A stretch of DNA of 11,167 nucleotides from Psychrobacter sp. (GCA_020024075.1 JAHHUJ010000057.1:1-11167); one strand, 5' to 3'. Positions 1 through 6,093 are shown, counted from the first letter of the stretch. A program made the numbers and translations. The notes: generated from the letters alone by a model not told the origin.

Positions 1-30
1 CAATAATAAATAAAGGTTTTAGGCCGTTAA

Positions 31-70
31 TGACAATGGATTGGGTAAAATGACAACGGATTGGGTAAAG
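31..70. repeat. 20-bp tandem duplication (2 copies)
   Basis: Positions 31-50 and 51-70 are adjacent copies of a 20-mer containing GGATTGGGTAAA. They differ only at two positions (T/C at 37/57 and A/G at 50/70). The region is non-coding. No function is recognised. Confidence 0.85.
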
Positions 71-77
71 TAGTCAC

Positions 78-105
78 TCAAGCTTAAGCAATCAAGCTTA
101 GGCAG
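78..105. repeat. 14-bp tandem duplication (2 copies)
   Basis: Positions 78-91 and 92-105 are adjacent copies built on TCAAGCTTA, with 12 of 14 bases identical. A partial third copy, TCAGCTAAA, follows at 106-114. It lies 8 bp after the 20-mer duplication. Confidence 0.75.
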
Positions 106-178
106 TCAGCTAAAAGTTAGTGGCGATCGCTAGGTAGCTTGTGTTAATAACGGGATTAATAACCAGACCGCTATTAGC

Positions 179-192
179 TGATAACTGATAAC
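179..192. repeat. 7-bp tandem duplication TGATAAC (2 copies)
   Basis: TGATAAC occurs at 179-185 and again at 186-192. It is short enough to be chance alone, but fits the pattern of tandem duplications across this non-coding stretch. Confidence 0.55.
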
Positions 193-713
193 CCTAATTC
201 TCCATCAAGAAACAAGCATTTTTACGAAGGTATGTTTTCGTTTTTTGCGTCAAACCAACCCTCAGCGATCGTAAATAAAATAGGTATCAAAAAAGCTCTA
301 TCCATCGTTTGTTTATGAAAATCATACAGTACTATTTTATCGCACCGTTTTATCTTATCTGTATAGTTATACTTAACAAATAAACACGGTTTCACCGACC
401 TATTTTGGTGGTTTATATTAAGATAATTTACACAATAGCTATTTTTTCAACAAACTATTCCTCAAGAGTTATTTTCTAATGAGCTGCTTGTTTAGCTAAA
501 AACTGCCCTGAAGACCCGGTCAAAAGTTTTAAGTTTATGCTGTTCATTCTGTATGACTGCGGTTTTTAAATATCTTGGATTAAATGCCGAGCTATGTTGC
601 TGAGCATTCAAAAATAAGTCTTTAGTGCCACCTAGCCACAAGACTAGACAGATAAACAGACTGCTTTTTTGCACACTCAGTTTCTAATACTAAGCTTAAC
701 TAGCTAGCTTTGG

Positions 714-753
714 TGAATATTTAGCACTAATGAGTGCTTGCTATGAATATTTA
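714..753. repeat. Direct repeats TGAATATTTA flanking a palindrome
   Basis: TGAATATTTA occurs at 714-723 and 744-753, exactly 30 bp apart. Between them is a perfect 16-bp palindromic site, AGCACT-N4-AGTGCT (723-738). The second copy overlaps a further palindrome, ATTTAC-A-GTAAAT (749-761). A 15-mer TAACTANCTAGCTTT also recurs at 697-711 and 772-786, 75 bp apart. The arrangement looks like protein-binding sites, but no known operator is recognised. Confidence 0.6.
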
Positions 754-794
754 CAGTAAATGCTTATTCAATAACTATCTAGCTTTAAACCTGT

Positions 795-827
795 TTCAAA
801 TTAAGTTCAAACTAAGTTCAAAACAGG
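795..827. repeat. 11-bp tandem repeat, 3 copies, inside an inverted repeat
   Basis: Three consecutive 11-mers occupy 795-805, 806-816 and 817-827, each starting TTCAAA. The first two are TTCAAAYTAAG and the third diverges to TTCAAAACAGG. The block is bounded by an inverted repeat, CCTGTTT (790-796) and AAACAGG (821-827). An 11-bp period is close to one helical turn, so a protein binding TTCAAA would face the same side of the DNA each time. It lies about 220 bp left of the first DnaA box. Confidence 0.75.
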
Positions 828-842
828 ATTGATATTTGCTTT

Positions 843-870
843 ATGCTAAATGCTAAATGCTAAATGCTAA
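843..870. repeat. 7-bp tandem repeat ATGCTAA, 4 exact copies
   Basis: ATGCTAA is repeated four times without error at 843-849, 850-856, 857-863 and 864-870. It is non-coding and about 175 bp upstream of the first strong DnaA box. It could be a slippage-prone microsatellite or an iteron-like binding array; the sequence does not decide. Confidence 0.9.
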
Positions 871-1045
871 AACTTAGTTAGAAATCTTATTATTAGCAAT
901 AAACTTATCTGGTTTTAGAGTCTATTTAATTGCTGTAAAGCTTAAGTTTAGACTTTGATTTGACGTTTAATTACTGTGCTAGTTCCTTATTTTTTAGGTG
1001 GATCTTTTGTTGTTTTACCGCAGAGGTTTTTAATTTATTGAAAAC

Positions 1046-1054
1046 TTATCCACA
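1046..1054 (+). promoter_or_regulatory. DnaA box (TTATCCACA)
   Basis: A perfect match to the high-affinity DnaA box. It is the leftmost strong box and is followed after about 16 bp by the AT-rich candidate unwinding stretch. Confidence 0.9.
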
Positions 1055-1120
1055 GAAAGCGATGTTCCCCATAACTATATATATAATAGTTCTTTTGTTA
1101 TTGTTAGTACCTTGTTTAGC

Positions 1121-1129
1121 TGTGAATAA
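1121..1129 (-). promoter_or_regulatory. DnaA box (TTATTCACA, reverse strand)
   Basis: TGTGAATAA on the + strand reads TTATTCACA on the - strand and fits the consensus TTATNCACA. It sits on the right side of the AT-rich stretch and faces the box at 1046. Confidence 0.75.
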
Positions 1130-1175
1130 CTGCAAAAAATGCAATTAAATCATTATTTTAACCTGTGGTTATTGT

Positions 1176-1184
1176 TGTTGATAA
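1176..1184 (-). promoter_or_regulatory. Imperfect DnaA box (TTATCAACA, reverse strand)
   Basis: TGTTGATAA on the + strand differs from TGTGGATAA at one base. Its place within the box cluster makes weak DnaA binding plausible. Confidence 0.45.
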
Positions 1185-1220
1185 CCTGTTGCTAAACTCT
1201 GTATAACTCTTCAAAATAAG

Positions 1221-1229
1221 TTATCCACA
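1221..1229 (+). promoter_or_regulatory. DnaA box (TTATCCACA)
   Basis: A perfect consensus box, paired with the box at 1245 with a start-to-start distance of 24 bp in the same orientation. Both have the wider context AGTTATCCACAG. Confidence 0.92.
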
Positions 1230-1244
1230 GCTTTAATAACAAAG

Positions 1245-1253
1245 TTATCCACA
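1245..1253 (+). promoter_or_regulatory. DnaA box (TTATCCACA)
   Basis: A perfect consensus box and the one nearest to dnaA among the strong sites. It lies just upstream of the candidate dnaA promoter, so DnaA bound here could repress its own gene, as is known in other bacteria. Confidence 0.92.
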
Positions 1254-1259
1254 GAATAA

Positions 1260-1288
1260 TTGTGATGATATTTGTGGATTTATATGTT
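1260..1288 (+). promoter_or_regulatory. Candidate dnaA promoter
   Basis: TTGTGA (1260-1265) and TATGTT (1283-1288) are separated by 17 bp. Each matches four of six bases of the sigma-70 hexamers. A weak reverse DnaA box (TGTGGATTT, 1273-1281) lies in the spacer. The call is weak: the resulting leader would be about 80 nt, and other AT-rich hexamers are possible. Confidence 0.3.
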
Positions 1289-1375
1289 AAAGTAGCCCCT
1301 CAAAACAGGGTGGGACCGTCTTTTTTACCTCCCCTATTCTTCTTCTTTTGTCCGTTTTACTAGGGTTAATGGGTC

Positions 1376-2782
1376 ATGTCAGATAGTTTGTCGTTATGGG
1401 ATAGGTGTCTTAATGATTTAAGATATCAGCTCAAAGAAAATGAGTTTACGATGTGGCTTAGGCCACTGTCTGCTAAAGTGGTTGGCAATAAGTTAGAGTT
1501 ACTGGCACCAAACCAATACTTTGTGTCTCATGTACAAGAAAATCATTTTAATGCGATTGAGCAACTGGCGAAGCAGCACAGTAACGGGGCGATAAGCCAA
1601 GTTGTTATTCAGGTCGAAAGTAGTGTGCAGCAAGCCCCTCGAGATTCAGTAGACAATCAAGCTACTGTTGGTGGTCAATATAATGGGGCCCGATCAAGCA
1701 CGCACCCAGCTGGTGTGGAGTCTGCTGTTAATGAAGCTTCACAAATGGGCTCTGATAAATCTCTAAGTTATATCAACCCCTACTTTACCTTTGAGACTTT
1801 TGTGAGTGGTAAGTCGAATATGTTGGCTTACAAAGCCTGTCAAGAGCTGGGTAAGAAGCAGTCACAGAACCGGCATAATCCGTTATTTTTATATGGGGCA
1901 TCAGGACTGGGTAAAACCCATTTAATGCATTCTGTGGCTCATAAATACTTAAAGATTGGCAAAACTTTTTATTATTTTTCATCAGAGAAGTTTATCAACC
2001 AGCTGGTCTATGCGCTGCGTAACCAAAAAATTGAGCAGTTTAAGCGCAAAATTAAACGGGTAGATCTGTTAATTATTGACGACGTGCACGTTTTGGCGGG
2101 TAAAAGCAAATCAAGTAATGAGTTCTTGTCATTATTTGCTGATTTTATGGTAGAGGATAAGCAGGTAATCTTGGCCTCTGACCGTCACCCGTCACAAATG
2201 ACTGAGTTTGATGAACGCTTTCGCTCCAGGTTCTCATCTGGTTTGGCTGTGGCAATAGAGCCGCCAGAGATGGAAACTCGGATGCAGATTTTGCAGAAAA
2301 AAGCCACCTTGTCAGGGGTAGAGCTACCAAAAGAATGTGCGCTGTTTATCGCTCAAAACGTGGTGTCCAACGTGAGACGCTTAGAGGGGGCGCTAAATCA
2401 GGTGGTGGCTAATGCCAACTTAACCGGTAATCCTATTGATTTAGATATGGTGCAATATGCCCTAAAAGATGTGATAGCCATTCGCTCGCAAGCGGTGAGT
2501 ATGGATAATATCCGCAAAGTAGTGGCCGAGTATTATGATGTATCGGTAAAAGATTTGATGAGTAAAAAGCGTACTCGTAGTATTGCGCGTCCGCGCCAAA
2601 TAGCGATGGCATTGGCTCGAGAGCTTACCAAAGATAGCTTTCCAGATATTGGTCAGTCCTTTGGAGGACGCGATCACACCACGGTGATGCATGCTTGTGA
2701 AAAAGTCGCTCAGTTACGCAGTGAAGATCCGGTATTAGACAAAGAGTACAAAGCGTTATCAATGACACTACAAGCGGGATAA
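1376..2782 (+). CDS. dnaA: Chromosomal replication initiator protein DnaA
   Basis: DnaA is the AAA+ ATPase that binds DnaA boxes in oriC, opens the origin and recruits the DnaB helicase. The 468 residues carry all four domains. Domain I (about 1-85) begins MSDSLSLWDRCL, much as in other gammaproteobacteria, which supports this ATG. A variable S/Q-rich linker spans about 86-130. The AAA+ core has Walker A GASGLGKT (174-181), Walker B LLIIDD (231-236) and the arginine-finger segment ERFRSRF (280-286). The DNA-binding domain IV has ARPRQIAMALARELT (404-418) and the signature GRDHTTVMHACEK (431-443). The ribosome site is weak (AGGG, 10 nt before ATG). The sensor-2 segment reads NVRRLEGALN, where E. 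coli has NVRELEGALN. DnaA boxes just upstream suggest autoregulation. No terminator is visible before dnaN, so read-through is likely. Confidence 0.98.
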   Translation: MSDSLSLWDRCLNDLRYQLKENEFTMWLRPLSAKVVGNKLELLAPNQYFVSHVQENHFNAIEQLAKQHSNGAISQVVIQVESSVQQAPRDSVDNQATVGGQYNGARSSTHPAGVESAVNEASQMGSDKSLSYINPYFTFETFVSGKSNMLAYKACQELGKKQSQNRHNPLFLYGASGLGKTHLMHSVAHKYLKIGKTFYYFSSEKFINQLVYALRNQKIEQFKRKIKRVDLLIIDDVHVLAGKSKSSNEFLSLFADFMVEDKQVILASDRHPSQMTEFDERFRSRFSSGLAVAIEPPEMETRMQILQKKATLSGVELPKECALFIAQNVVSNVRRLEGALNQVVANANLTGNPIDLDMVQYALKDVIAIRSQAVSMDNIRKVVAEYYDVSVKDLMSKKRTRSIARPRQIAMALARELTKDSFPDIGQSFGGRDHTTVMHACEKVAQLRSEDPVLDKEYKALSMTLQAG

Positions 2783-2924
2783 TGAAGCGAGTAGGGCGAT
2801 AATCAATTATGATGCTTGTTGTGCACAGCGCCGCTCAATTGGTTATACTTAACAGCCCTAACCATAAAAATAATTAAAGACAATAAAAGTGTTAGCGAAA
2901 CCAAATAAGTAATATTAAACTGGG

Positions 2925-2930
2925 TATAAT
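2925..2930 (+). promoter_or_regulatory. Candidate -10 box of a dnaN promoter
   Basis: TATAAT is a perfect -10 hexamer 33 bp before the dnaN start. No good -35 lies 16-18 bp upstream and there is no TGn extension, so strength is uncertain. It would give a leader of about 25 nt. A near-duplicate, CCCATTAAGA then CCCATTAAAGA, follows, and the dnaN ribosome site AAAGAG (2948-2953) lies in its second copy. Confidence 0.45.
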
Positions 2931-2962
2931 CCCATTAAGACCCCATTAAAGAGTCCAATATT

Positions 2963-4138
2963 ATGCAACTGTCTATAAATCGTGAACTGCTGTTAAAAGC
3001 CATCAACTTGATTGCCAAAGCAGCAGACAAACGCCATAACATGGTCGTTCTGGGCAATATAAAGCTGGAAATCACTGAGCAACTACTGATTTTGACGGCT
3101 TCAGATTTGGAAGTAGAGTTAAGTGCGGAAGTTAAGCTGGGTAATGGTGCCACAGGCGTTATAGGTGCCACCACATTGCCGGCCTATAAACTGCATGAAA
3201 TCTGTAAGTTATTACCCAAAGATACCATGATCAATCTGAGCGCTGAAGCCAACGAGCGTTGTATTATTACCAGTGGTAAAAGTCGTTTTGTACTAGGTAC
3301 CTTACCTGCGTCAGAGTTCCCGGTACTGGGTAATCCTGCCAATATTACACCATTGACTTTGAGTAGAACGGTGTTGATGGATTTGATGGCAAAAACTCAG
3401 TTTGCGATGGCCATTCAAGATGTACGCTATTACTTAACGGGTATGCTTTTTGAGGTGGCGCAGCGACAGCTAACCACTGTGGCCACTGATGGTCACCGCC
3501 TAGCATTGGCCCGTAGTGTGATTGATGTTGCTGATGATTTTACTATGCAGGCCATCTTGCCACGTAAAGCAGTTATTGAGCTTGAGCGCTTGGGCAATGA
3601 GCTGGGTAAGTTAGTAGGCGATAACGATGGTAATTTGACCCTGGTATTTGGTAGAGAGTTTTTGCAAGTTACTTTGCCTTTTGGTAATGTCGATAGCACC
3701 GGTCAGATTGACGACAGTATCAAAGTGACGTTTACGGCGCGTTTAATTGACGGCAAATTCCCTGATTATCGCCGAGTGATGCCACATAATACTGATAAAA
3801 TAGCCTTGGTCAATAAAGATCAGATGACAGATGTGCTAAGACGGGTCTCTATTCTTAGTAATGAGAAGTCACGTGGGGTTATTTTTAAGTTCTCACAAGA
3901 TGGGAATGTGGAAGTTCGTGCCAATAATGCTGAGCAAGATGAAGCGGTAGAAGCATTACAGGTGAAGTATCAAGGTGAGCCGATCGAATTGTCTTTTAAT
4001 GCCGCTTATTTACAAGATGTATTAGACGTATTGGCAGGGGAGGTTCAGCTACACATGAGCCAAGCCAATAGCTCGGTACTGGTGAATCAGTTGAATGATA
4101 CCCAGCACCAGTATGTCATCATGCCGATGCGTATTTAA
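2963..4138 (+). CDS. dnaN: DNA polymerase III beta subunit (sliding clamp) DnaN
   Basis: DnaN forms the ring-shaped dimer that holds DNA polymerase III and many repair proteins on DNA. The 391 residues should fold into three similar clamp domains of about 125 residues. Family landmarks are RYYLTGMLFEV (155-165), ATDGHRLALAR (174-184), DGKFPDYRRVMP (263-274), SILSNEKSRGV (296-306) and the C-terminal MPMRI (387-391), which helps form the partner-binding cleft. It is about 25 residues longer than the E. coli clamp (366). Much of the excess is an extra segment at about 238-254, before the FPDYRR motif; I believe related Moraxellaceae share it. The start fits the family N-terminus and has AAAGAG 9 nt upstream. 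The gene lies 180 bp after dnaA and is followed by a strong terminator. Confidence 0.98.
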   Translation: MQLSINRELLLKAINLIAKAADKRHNMVVLGNIKLEITEQLLILTASDLEVELSAEVKLGNGATGVIGATTLPAYKLHEICKLLPKDTMINLSAEANERCIITSGKSRFVLGTLPASEFPVLGNPANITPLTLSRTVLMDLMAKTQFAMAIQDVRYYLTGMLFEVAQRQLTTVATDGHRLALARSVIDVADDFTMQAILPRKAVIELERLGNELGKLVGDNDGNLTLVFGREFLQVTLPFGNVDSTGQIDDSIKVTFTARLIDGKFPDYRRVMPHNTDKIALVNKDQMTDVLRRVSILSNEKSRGVIFKFSQDGNVEVRANNAEQDEAVEALQVKYQGEPIELSFNAAYLQDVLDVLAGEVQLHMSQANSSVLVNQLNDTQHQYVIMPMRI

Positions 4139-4174
4139 ATGTTATTTTACCCAAGCGGTTATTGTAGTCTATCT

Positions 4175-4206
4175 AAAAAAGCAAAGCCTTATGGTTTTGC
4201 TTTTTT
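4175..4206 (+). terminator. Rho-independent terminator after dnaN
   Basis: Arms at 4175-4188 and 4193-4206 form a 14-bp stem with one G·U pair and a TTAT loop. The 3' arm ends in six T. The AAAAAA at the 5' end makes it potentially bidirectional. It starts 37 bp after the dnaN stop and separates dnaN from recF. Confidence 0.88.
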
Positions 4207-4261
4207 ATTGCATAAAAAAACCTTTTATATCGGTAGCTTATGATAAATATGGGCTTGAGTT

Positions 4262-4307
4262 ATTTAACATAATGTTAGTCTTATAGCTTCTATATATTAT
4301 GTTAAAT
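4262..4307. repeat. Perfect 12-bp inverted repeat upstream of recF
   Basis: ATTTAACATAAT (4262-4273) is the exact reverse complement of ATTATGTTAAAT (4296-4307), with a 22-bp spacer. No T run follows the right arm, so it does not look like a terminator. It could be a dyad operator or an AT-rich cruciform. Confidence 0.8.
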
Positions 4308-4388
4308 GAAATAGACCGGTTTACTCTAAGATACAGATATGAAAAACTTAACAATGCCTAGTCGGTAATGAGACTGGACTTTAATCAC

Positions 4389-4403
4389 GAGGGCAGTGCC
4401 CTC
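4389..4403. repeat. GC-rich 15-bp palindrome in the recF leader
   Basis: GAGGGCA-G-TGCCCTC has 7-bp arms around one central base. It ends 36 bp before the recF ATG and stands out in AT-rich surroundings. No T run follows, so it is more likely an operator or leader hairpin than a terminator. Confidence 0.7.
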
Positions 4404-4439
4404 ATCTATAGCATTCAATAGATAATAAAGGCGTGTTCT

Positions 4440-5789
4440 ATGCTGACCCAACTTAGTGTTCATCAATTGCGTAACTTGCAAGCGGTTCATATTCAGCCGG
4501 GGCAGTGTAATGTTTTTATTGGTGCCAATGGCAGTGGTAAAACCTCTTTATTAGAATCTTTATACCTGCTCTCTCGCGGCAAAAGCTTTCGGCACCACCA
4601 GCCAAAACGCTACATTTCTCATCATGCACCTCATGCCACGGTATATGCTAAATTTGCCAATGGCAGTAGTATGGCGATTCAAAAGGCGCAAGATGCCAGC
4701 AGTATTATGCGTCTTGACCAGCAAACGGTTTATGTTCAAAGTGCTTTGACCAAGCAGCTGCCTACGTTGCTTATTGATCCGTCTTCTATGGATATTTTGG
4801 AAATTGGCAGTGGCAGCCGCAGACAATTATTAGACTGGATTACGTTTCACGTGAAACCTGGATTTCACCCTCAGTGGTTATCGTACCAACGCTTACTCAA
4901 GCAAAGAAATGCATTATTAAAGCAGTCGCCGAAATTGTCTTCTTATCAGTTACAAGAGTTGGCGGCTTGGGACAAAGGACTGGCCAATCACGCCGCGCTA
5001 ATTACTCATTATCGTCAGCAGGCCTTTGAGGAGTGGCAGCCTTTATTTAACACCCTTATTCAACAGCTTTTACCTGACTATGCCCCTTTTATTCAGCTTA
5101 AGTTTTTGGCAGGGTATAACACTGAGACTGCTTTAGATGAGCTATTGCAGCAGCGTTTGGCTCAAGACTGTCAGACGGGATATACCCGCATTGGTTGTCA
5201 CCGAGCGGACGTACAAGTGCTGTGGGTTGAAGATGATGCGGCAAGACAGCAAGTGGCCGCTATTCAAGATACAAGCTCTCAAGATACAAGCTCTCAAGTT
5301 GCAGGCACTCAAAGCATAGCGCAACAAGGTACAGAACTTAAAATCTCAGAACCACAAGCCTCAGAATCTACACTAGACCCTATACAGCCTTGTCAAGTAG
5401 CGCAAGACTTTTATGAGTTGGAGGAGTCTGGCTTAATAGGCAATGTGCGTGAGCAAGCAGCAAATGTACTATCTCGTGGTGAAAAAAAGCTATTAATCAC
5501 CGCCTTGAAGCTATCACAGTTGCCACTATTGGCGACGCTGCAACCAGAAGGGGACTTTGCTGCTATCAGTGAGGAGGCATTGATGCCTCTAGTGCTGTTG
5601 GATGATATTACTGCTGAATTGGATGACCGAGCTTTGACTATCTTATTAAATTCCCTGTCACAGCTTTCTTGCCAAGTATTTATTACCAGTTTAGAGCCTC
5701 AAATAATGGCTAAAATCAGCCATTATTGGCCACAGGCAAAAATGTTTCACGTGAAACAAGGGCAGGTGACTGAAGAAGTGAGAAATTAG
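4440..5789 (+). CDS. recF: DNA replication and repair protein RecF
   Basis: RecF is an SMC-like ABC ATPase that binds DNA at single-strand gaps and, with RecO and RecR, helps load RecA. Visible motifs are Walker A GANGSGKTS (28-36), TRIGCHRAD (249-257), ABC signature LSRGEKKLL (344-352) and Walker B LVLLDDITAELDD (384-396). At 449 residues it is much longer than the usual 360 or so. The excess is a Q/S/T/E-rich insertion at about 265-335, just before the signature, containing a DTSSQ repeat. The reading frame is intact and all ATPase motifs are kept, so it should be functional. Two parS sites are embedded in the gene, encoding TFHVKP (135-140) and MFHVKQ (435-440). AAAGG, 8 nt before ATG, supports the start. 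The dnaN terminator implies its own promoter. Confidence 0.96.
   Translation: MLTQLSVHQLRNLQAVHIQPGQCNVFIGANGSGKTSLLESLYLLSRGKSFRHHQPKRYISHHAPHATVYAKFANGSSMAIQKAQDASSIMRLDQQTVYVQSALTKQLPTLLIDPSSMDILEIGSGSRRQLLDWITFHVKPGFHPQWLSYQRLLKQRNALLKQSPKLSSYQLQELAAWDKGLANHAALITHYRQQAFEEWQPLFNTLIQQLLPDYAPFIQLKFLAGYNTETALDELLQQRLAQDCQTGYTRIGCHRADVQVLWVEDDAARQQVAAIQDTSSQDTSSQVAGTQSIAQQGTELKISEPQASESTLDPIQPCQVAQDFYELEESGLIGNVREQAANVLSRGEKKLLITALKLSQLPLLATLQPEGDFAAISEEALMPLVLLDDITAELDDRALTILLNSLSQLSCQVFITSLEPQIMAKISHYWPQAKMFHVKQGQVTEEVRN
4843..4858. promoter_or_regulatory. parS centromere site 1 (inside recF)
   Basis: The 14-bp core GTTTCACGTGAAAC (4844-4857) is a perfect palindrome identical to the core of the chromosomal parS consensus TGTTTCACGTGAAACA. 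Only the two outermost bases differ (C and C instead of T and A). parS is bound by ParB, which spreads and recruits ParA and SMC/MukB-type condensins near oriC. The site is coding, for residues 135-140 of RecF. Confidence 0.88.
5265..5309. repeat. 15-bp in-frame tandem repeat within recF
   Basis: CAAGATACAAGCTCT occurs twice exactly (5265-5279 and 5280-5294), followed by a decayed third copy (5295-5309). The 15-bp unit keeps the reading frame and encodes DTSSQ-type repeats in the hydrophilic insertion of RecF. Copy number could change without a frameshift. Confidence 0.85.
5743..5758. promoter_or_regulatory. parS centromere site 2 (3' end of recF)
   Basis: TGTTTCACGTGAAACA is a perfect 16-bp match to the parS consensus. 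It lies within the last 16 codons of recF and encodes MFHVKQ (435-440). It is about 0.9 kb from site 1. Confidence 0.95.
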
Positions 5790-5853
5790 GCCCTCACCAG
5801 TATAATATAGGGCAATTCAACCCCATATCTCTCATGCTTTTATCCCCAAAAAA

Positions 5854-5862
5854 TGCTATAAT
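5854..5862 (+). promoter_or_regulatory. Extended -10 promoter of gyrB
   Basis: TGCTATAAT combines the TGn extension with a perfect TATAAT (5857-5862). No good -35 is present at 16-17 bp, which the extended -10 can compensate. Transcription would start near 5869, about 250 nt before gyrB. Confidence 0.65.
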
Positions 5863-6076
5863 GCCGAATAAGTTTTATAGTGAATTTATAGGCATAGAAA
5901 CCTGCGTATTTGGCTAGATTGGAAGGCCAAACACTGATTAATGGACGCTGATTTAACCAGATAAATTATAAAGTAGATCACCCGTTAAGTCAGTGAACAG
6001 CCAGTTAAGTAAGTATTAAGCAAGAGTGTGCGTAACATTAACAAGTAAGCTGTCAAACCCCCTATGCCATTTGAAT

Positions 6077-6093
6077 TGCTGATGATATCAGCA
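6077..6093 (+). promoter_or_regulatory. Hairpin just upstream of the gyrB ribosome site
   Basis: TGCTGAT-GAT-ATCAGCA has 7-bp arms and a 3-nt loop. It ends 10 nt before AGGAAAGGA (6104-6112), the strong gyrB ribosome site 6 nt before ATG. A leader hairpin this close could modulate translation, or the palindrome could be an operator. Confidence 0.5.

Larger units (their letters stand above)
1..1040. other. Long AT-rich non-coding stretch upstream of oriC
   Basis: No convincing gene was found on either strand. The few open frames are about 60 codons, use GTG or TTG starts and lack a ribosome binding site. The stretch is AT-rich and carries several short tandem duplications (annotated separately), some inverted repeats, and two GCGATCG-type sites near 124 and 265. 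Only one GATC (1001-1004) occurs between about 270 and the dnaA start, so there is no Dam/SeqA-type GATC cluster. In many gammaproteobacteria rpmH lies divergently just left of dnaA; it is not in this window, so it must be further left or elsewhere. An unrecognised small RNA cannot be excluded. Confidence 0.7.
1041..1300. other. Probable chromosomal replication origin (oriC)
   Basis: The region directly upstream of dnaA holds three perfect DnaA boxes (TTATCCACA at 1046, 1221 and 1245), one TTATTCACA on the - strand at 1121-1129, and imperfect boxes at 1164-1172, 1176-1184 and 1273-1281. An AT-rich stretch at about 1070-1120, with an alternating TA run, lies between the boxes and is the best candidate for the DNA-unwinding element. 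Clustered DnaA boxes next to dnaA and an AT-rich element are the usual signature of a bacterial origin. The exact borders and unwinding site are inferred. Confidence 0.85.
4207..4439 (+). promoter_or_regulatory. recF upstream region with two inverted repeats
   Basis: This gene-free stretch after the dnaN terminator must carry the recF promoter, since read-through should be blocked. It holds a perfect 12-bp inverted repeat (4262-4273 / 4296-4307) and a compact palindrome at 4389-4403. No clear sigma-70 pair is present: TTAGTC (4275-4280) and TATGTT (4298-4303), 17 bp apart, are a poor candidate that overlaps the inverted repeat. The recF ribosome site is AAAGG (4427-4431), 8 nt before ATG. Confidence 0.5.

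Noticed and set aside
224..246. Terminator-like ACGAA/TTCGT followed by T
   Set aside because: The stem has only 5 bp with an 8-base loop, and no gene precedes it.
492..674. 60-codon - strand open frame with a hydrophobic N-terminus
   Set aside because: GTG start, no ribosome site and no recognisable family; AT-rich non-coding DNA gives such frames by chance.
721..740. CIRCE heat-shock operator (TTAGCACTC-N9-GAGTGCTAA)
   Set aside because: The half-sites are similar but the spacer is far too short, the arms are incomplete, and no chaperone gene follows.
960..1148. 62-codon + strand open frame
   Set aside because: It needs a TTG start, has no ribosome site, and overlaps DnaA boxes and the likely unwinding element.
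1336..1349. CTT repeats as DnaA-trio unwinding motifs
   Set aside because: They lie more than 80 bp from the nearest strong DnaA box, whereas trios adjoin a box; more likely part of the pyrimidine-rich dnaA leader.
5142..5327. Antisense open frame inside recF
   Set aside because: It is a shadow of the repetitive RecF insertion and has no independent support.
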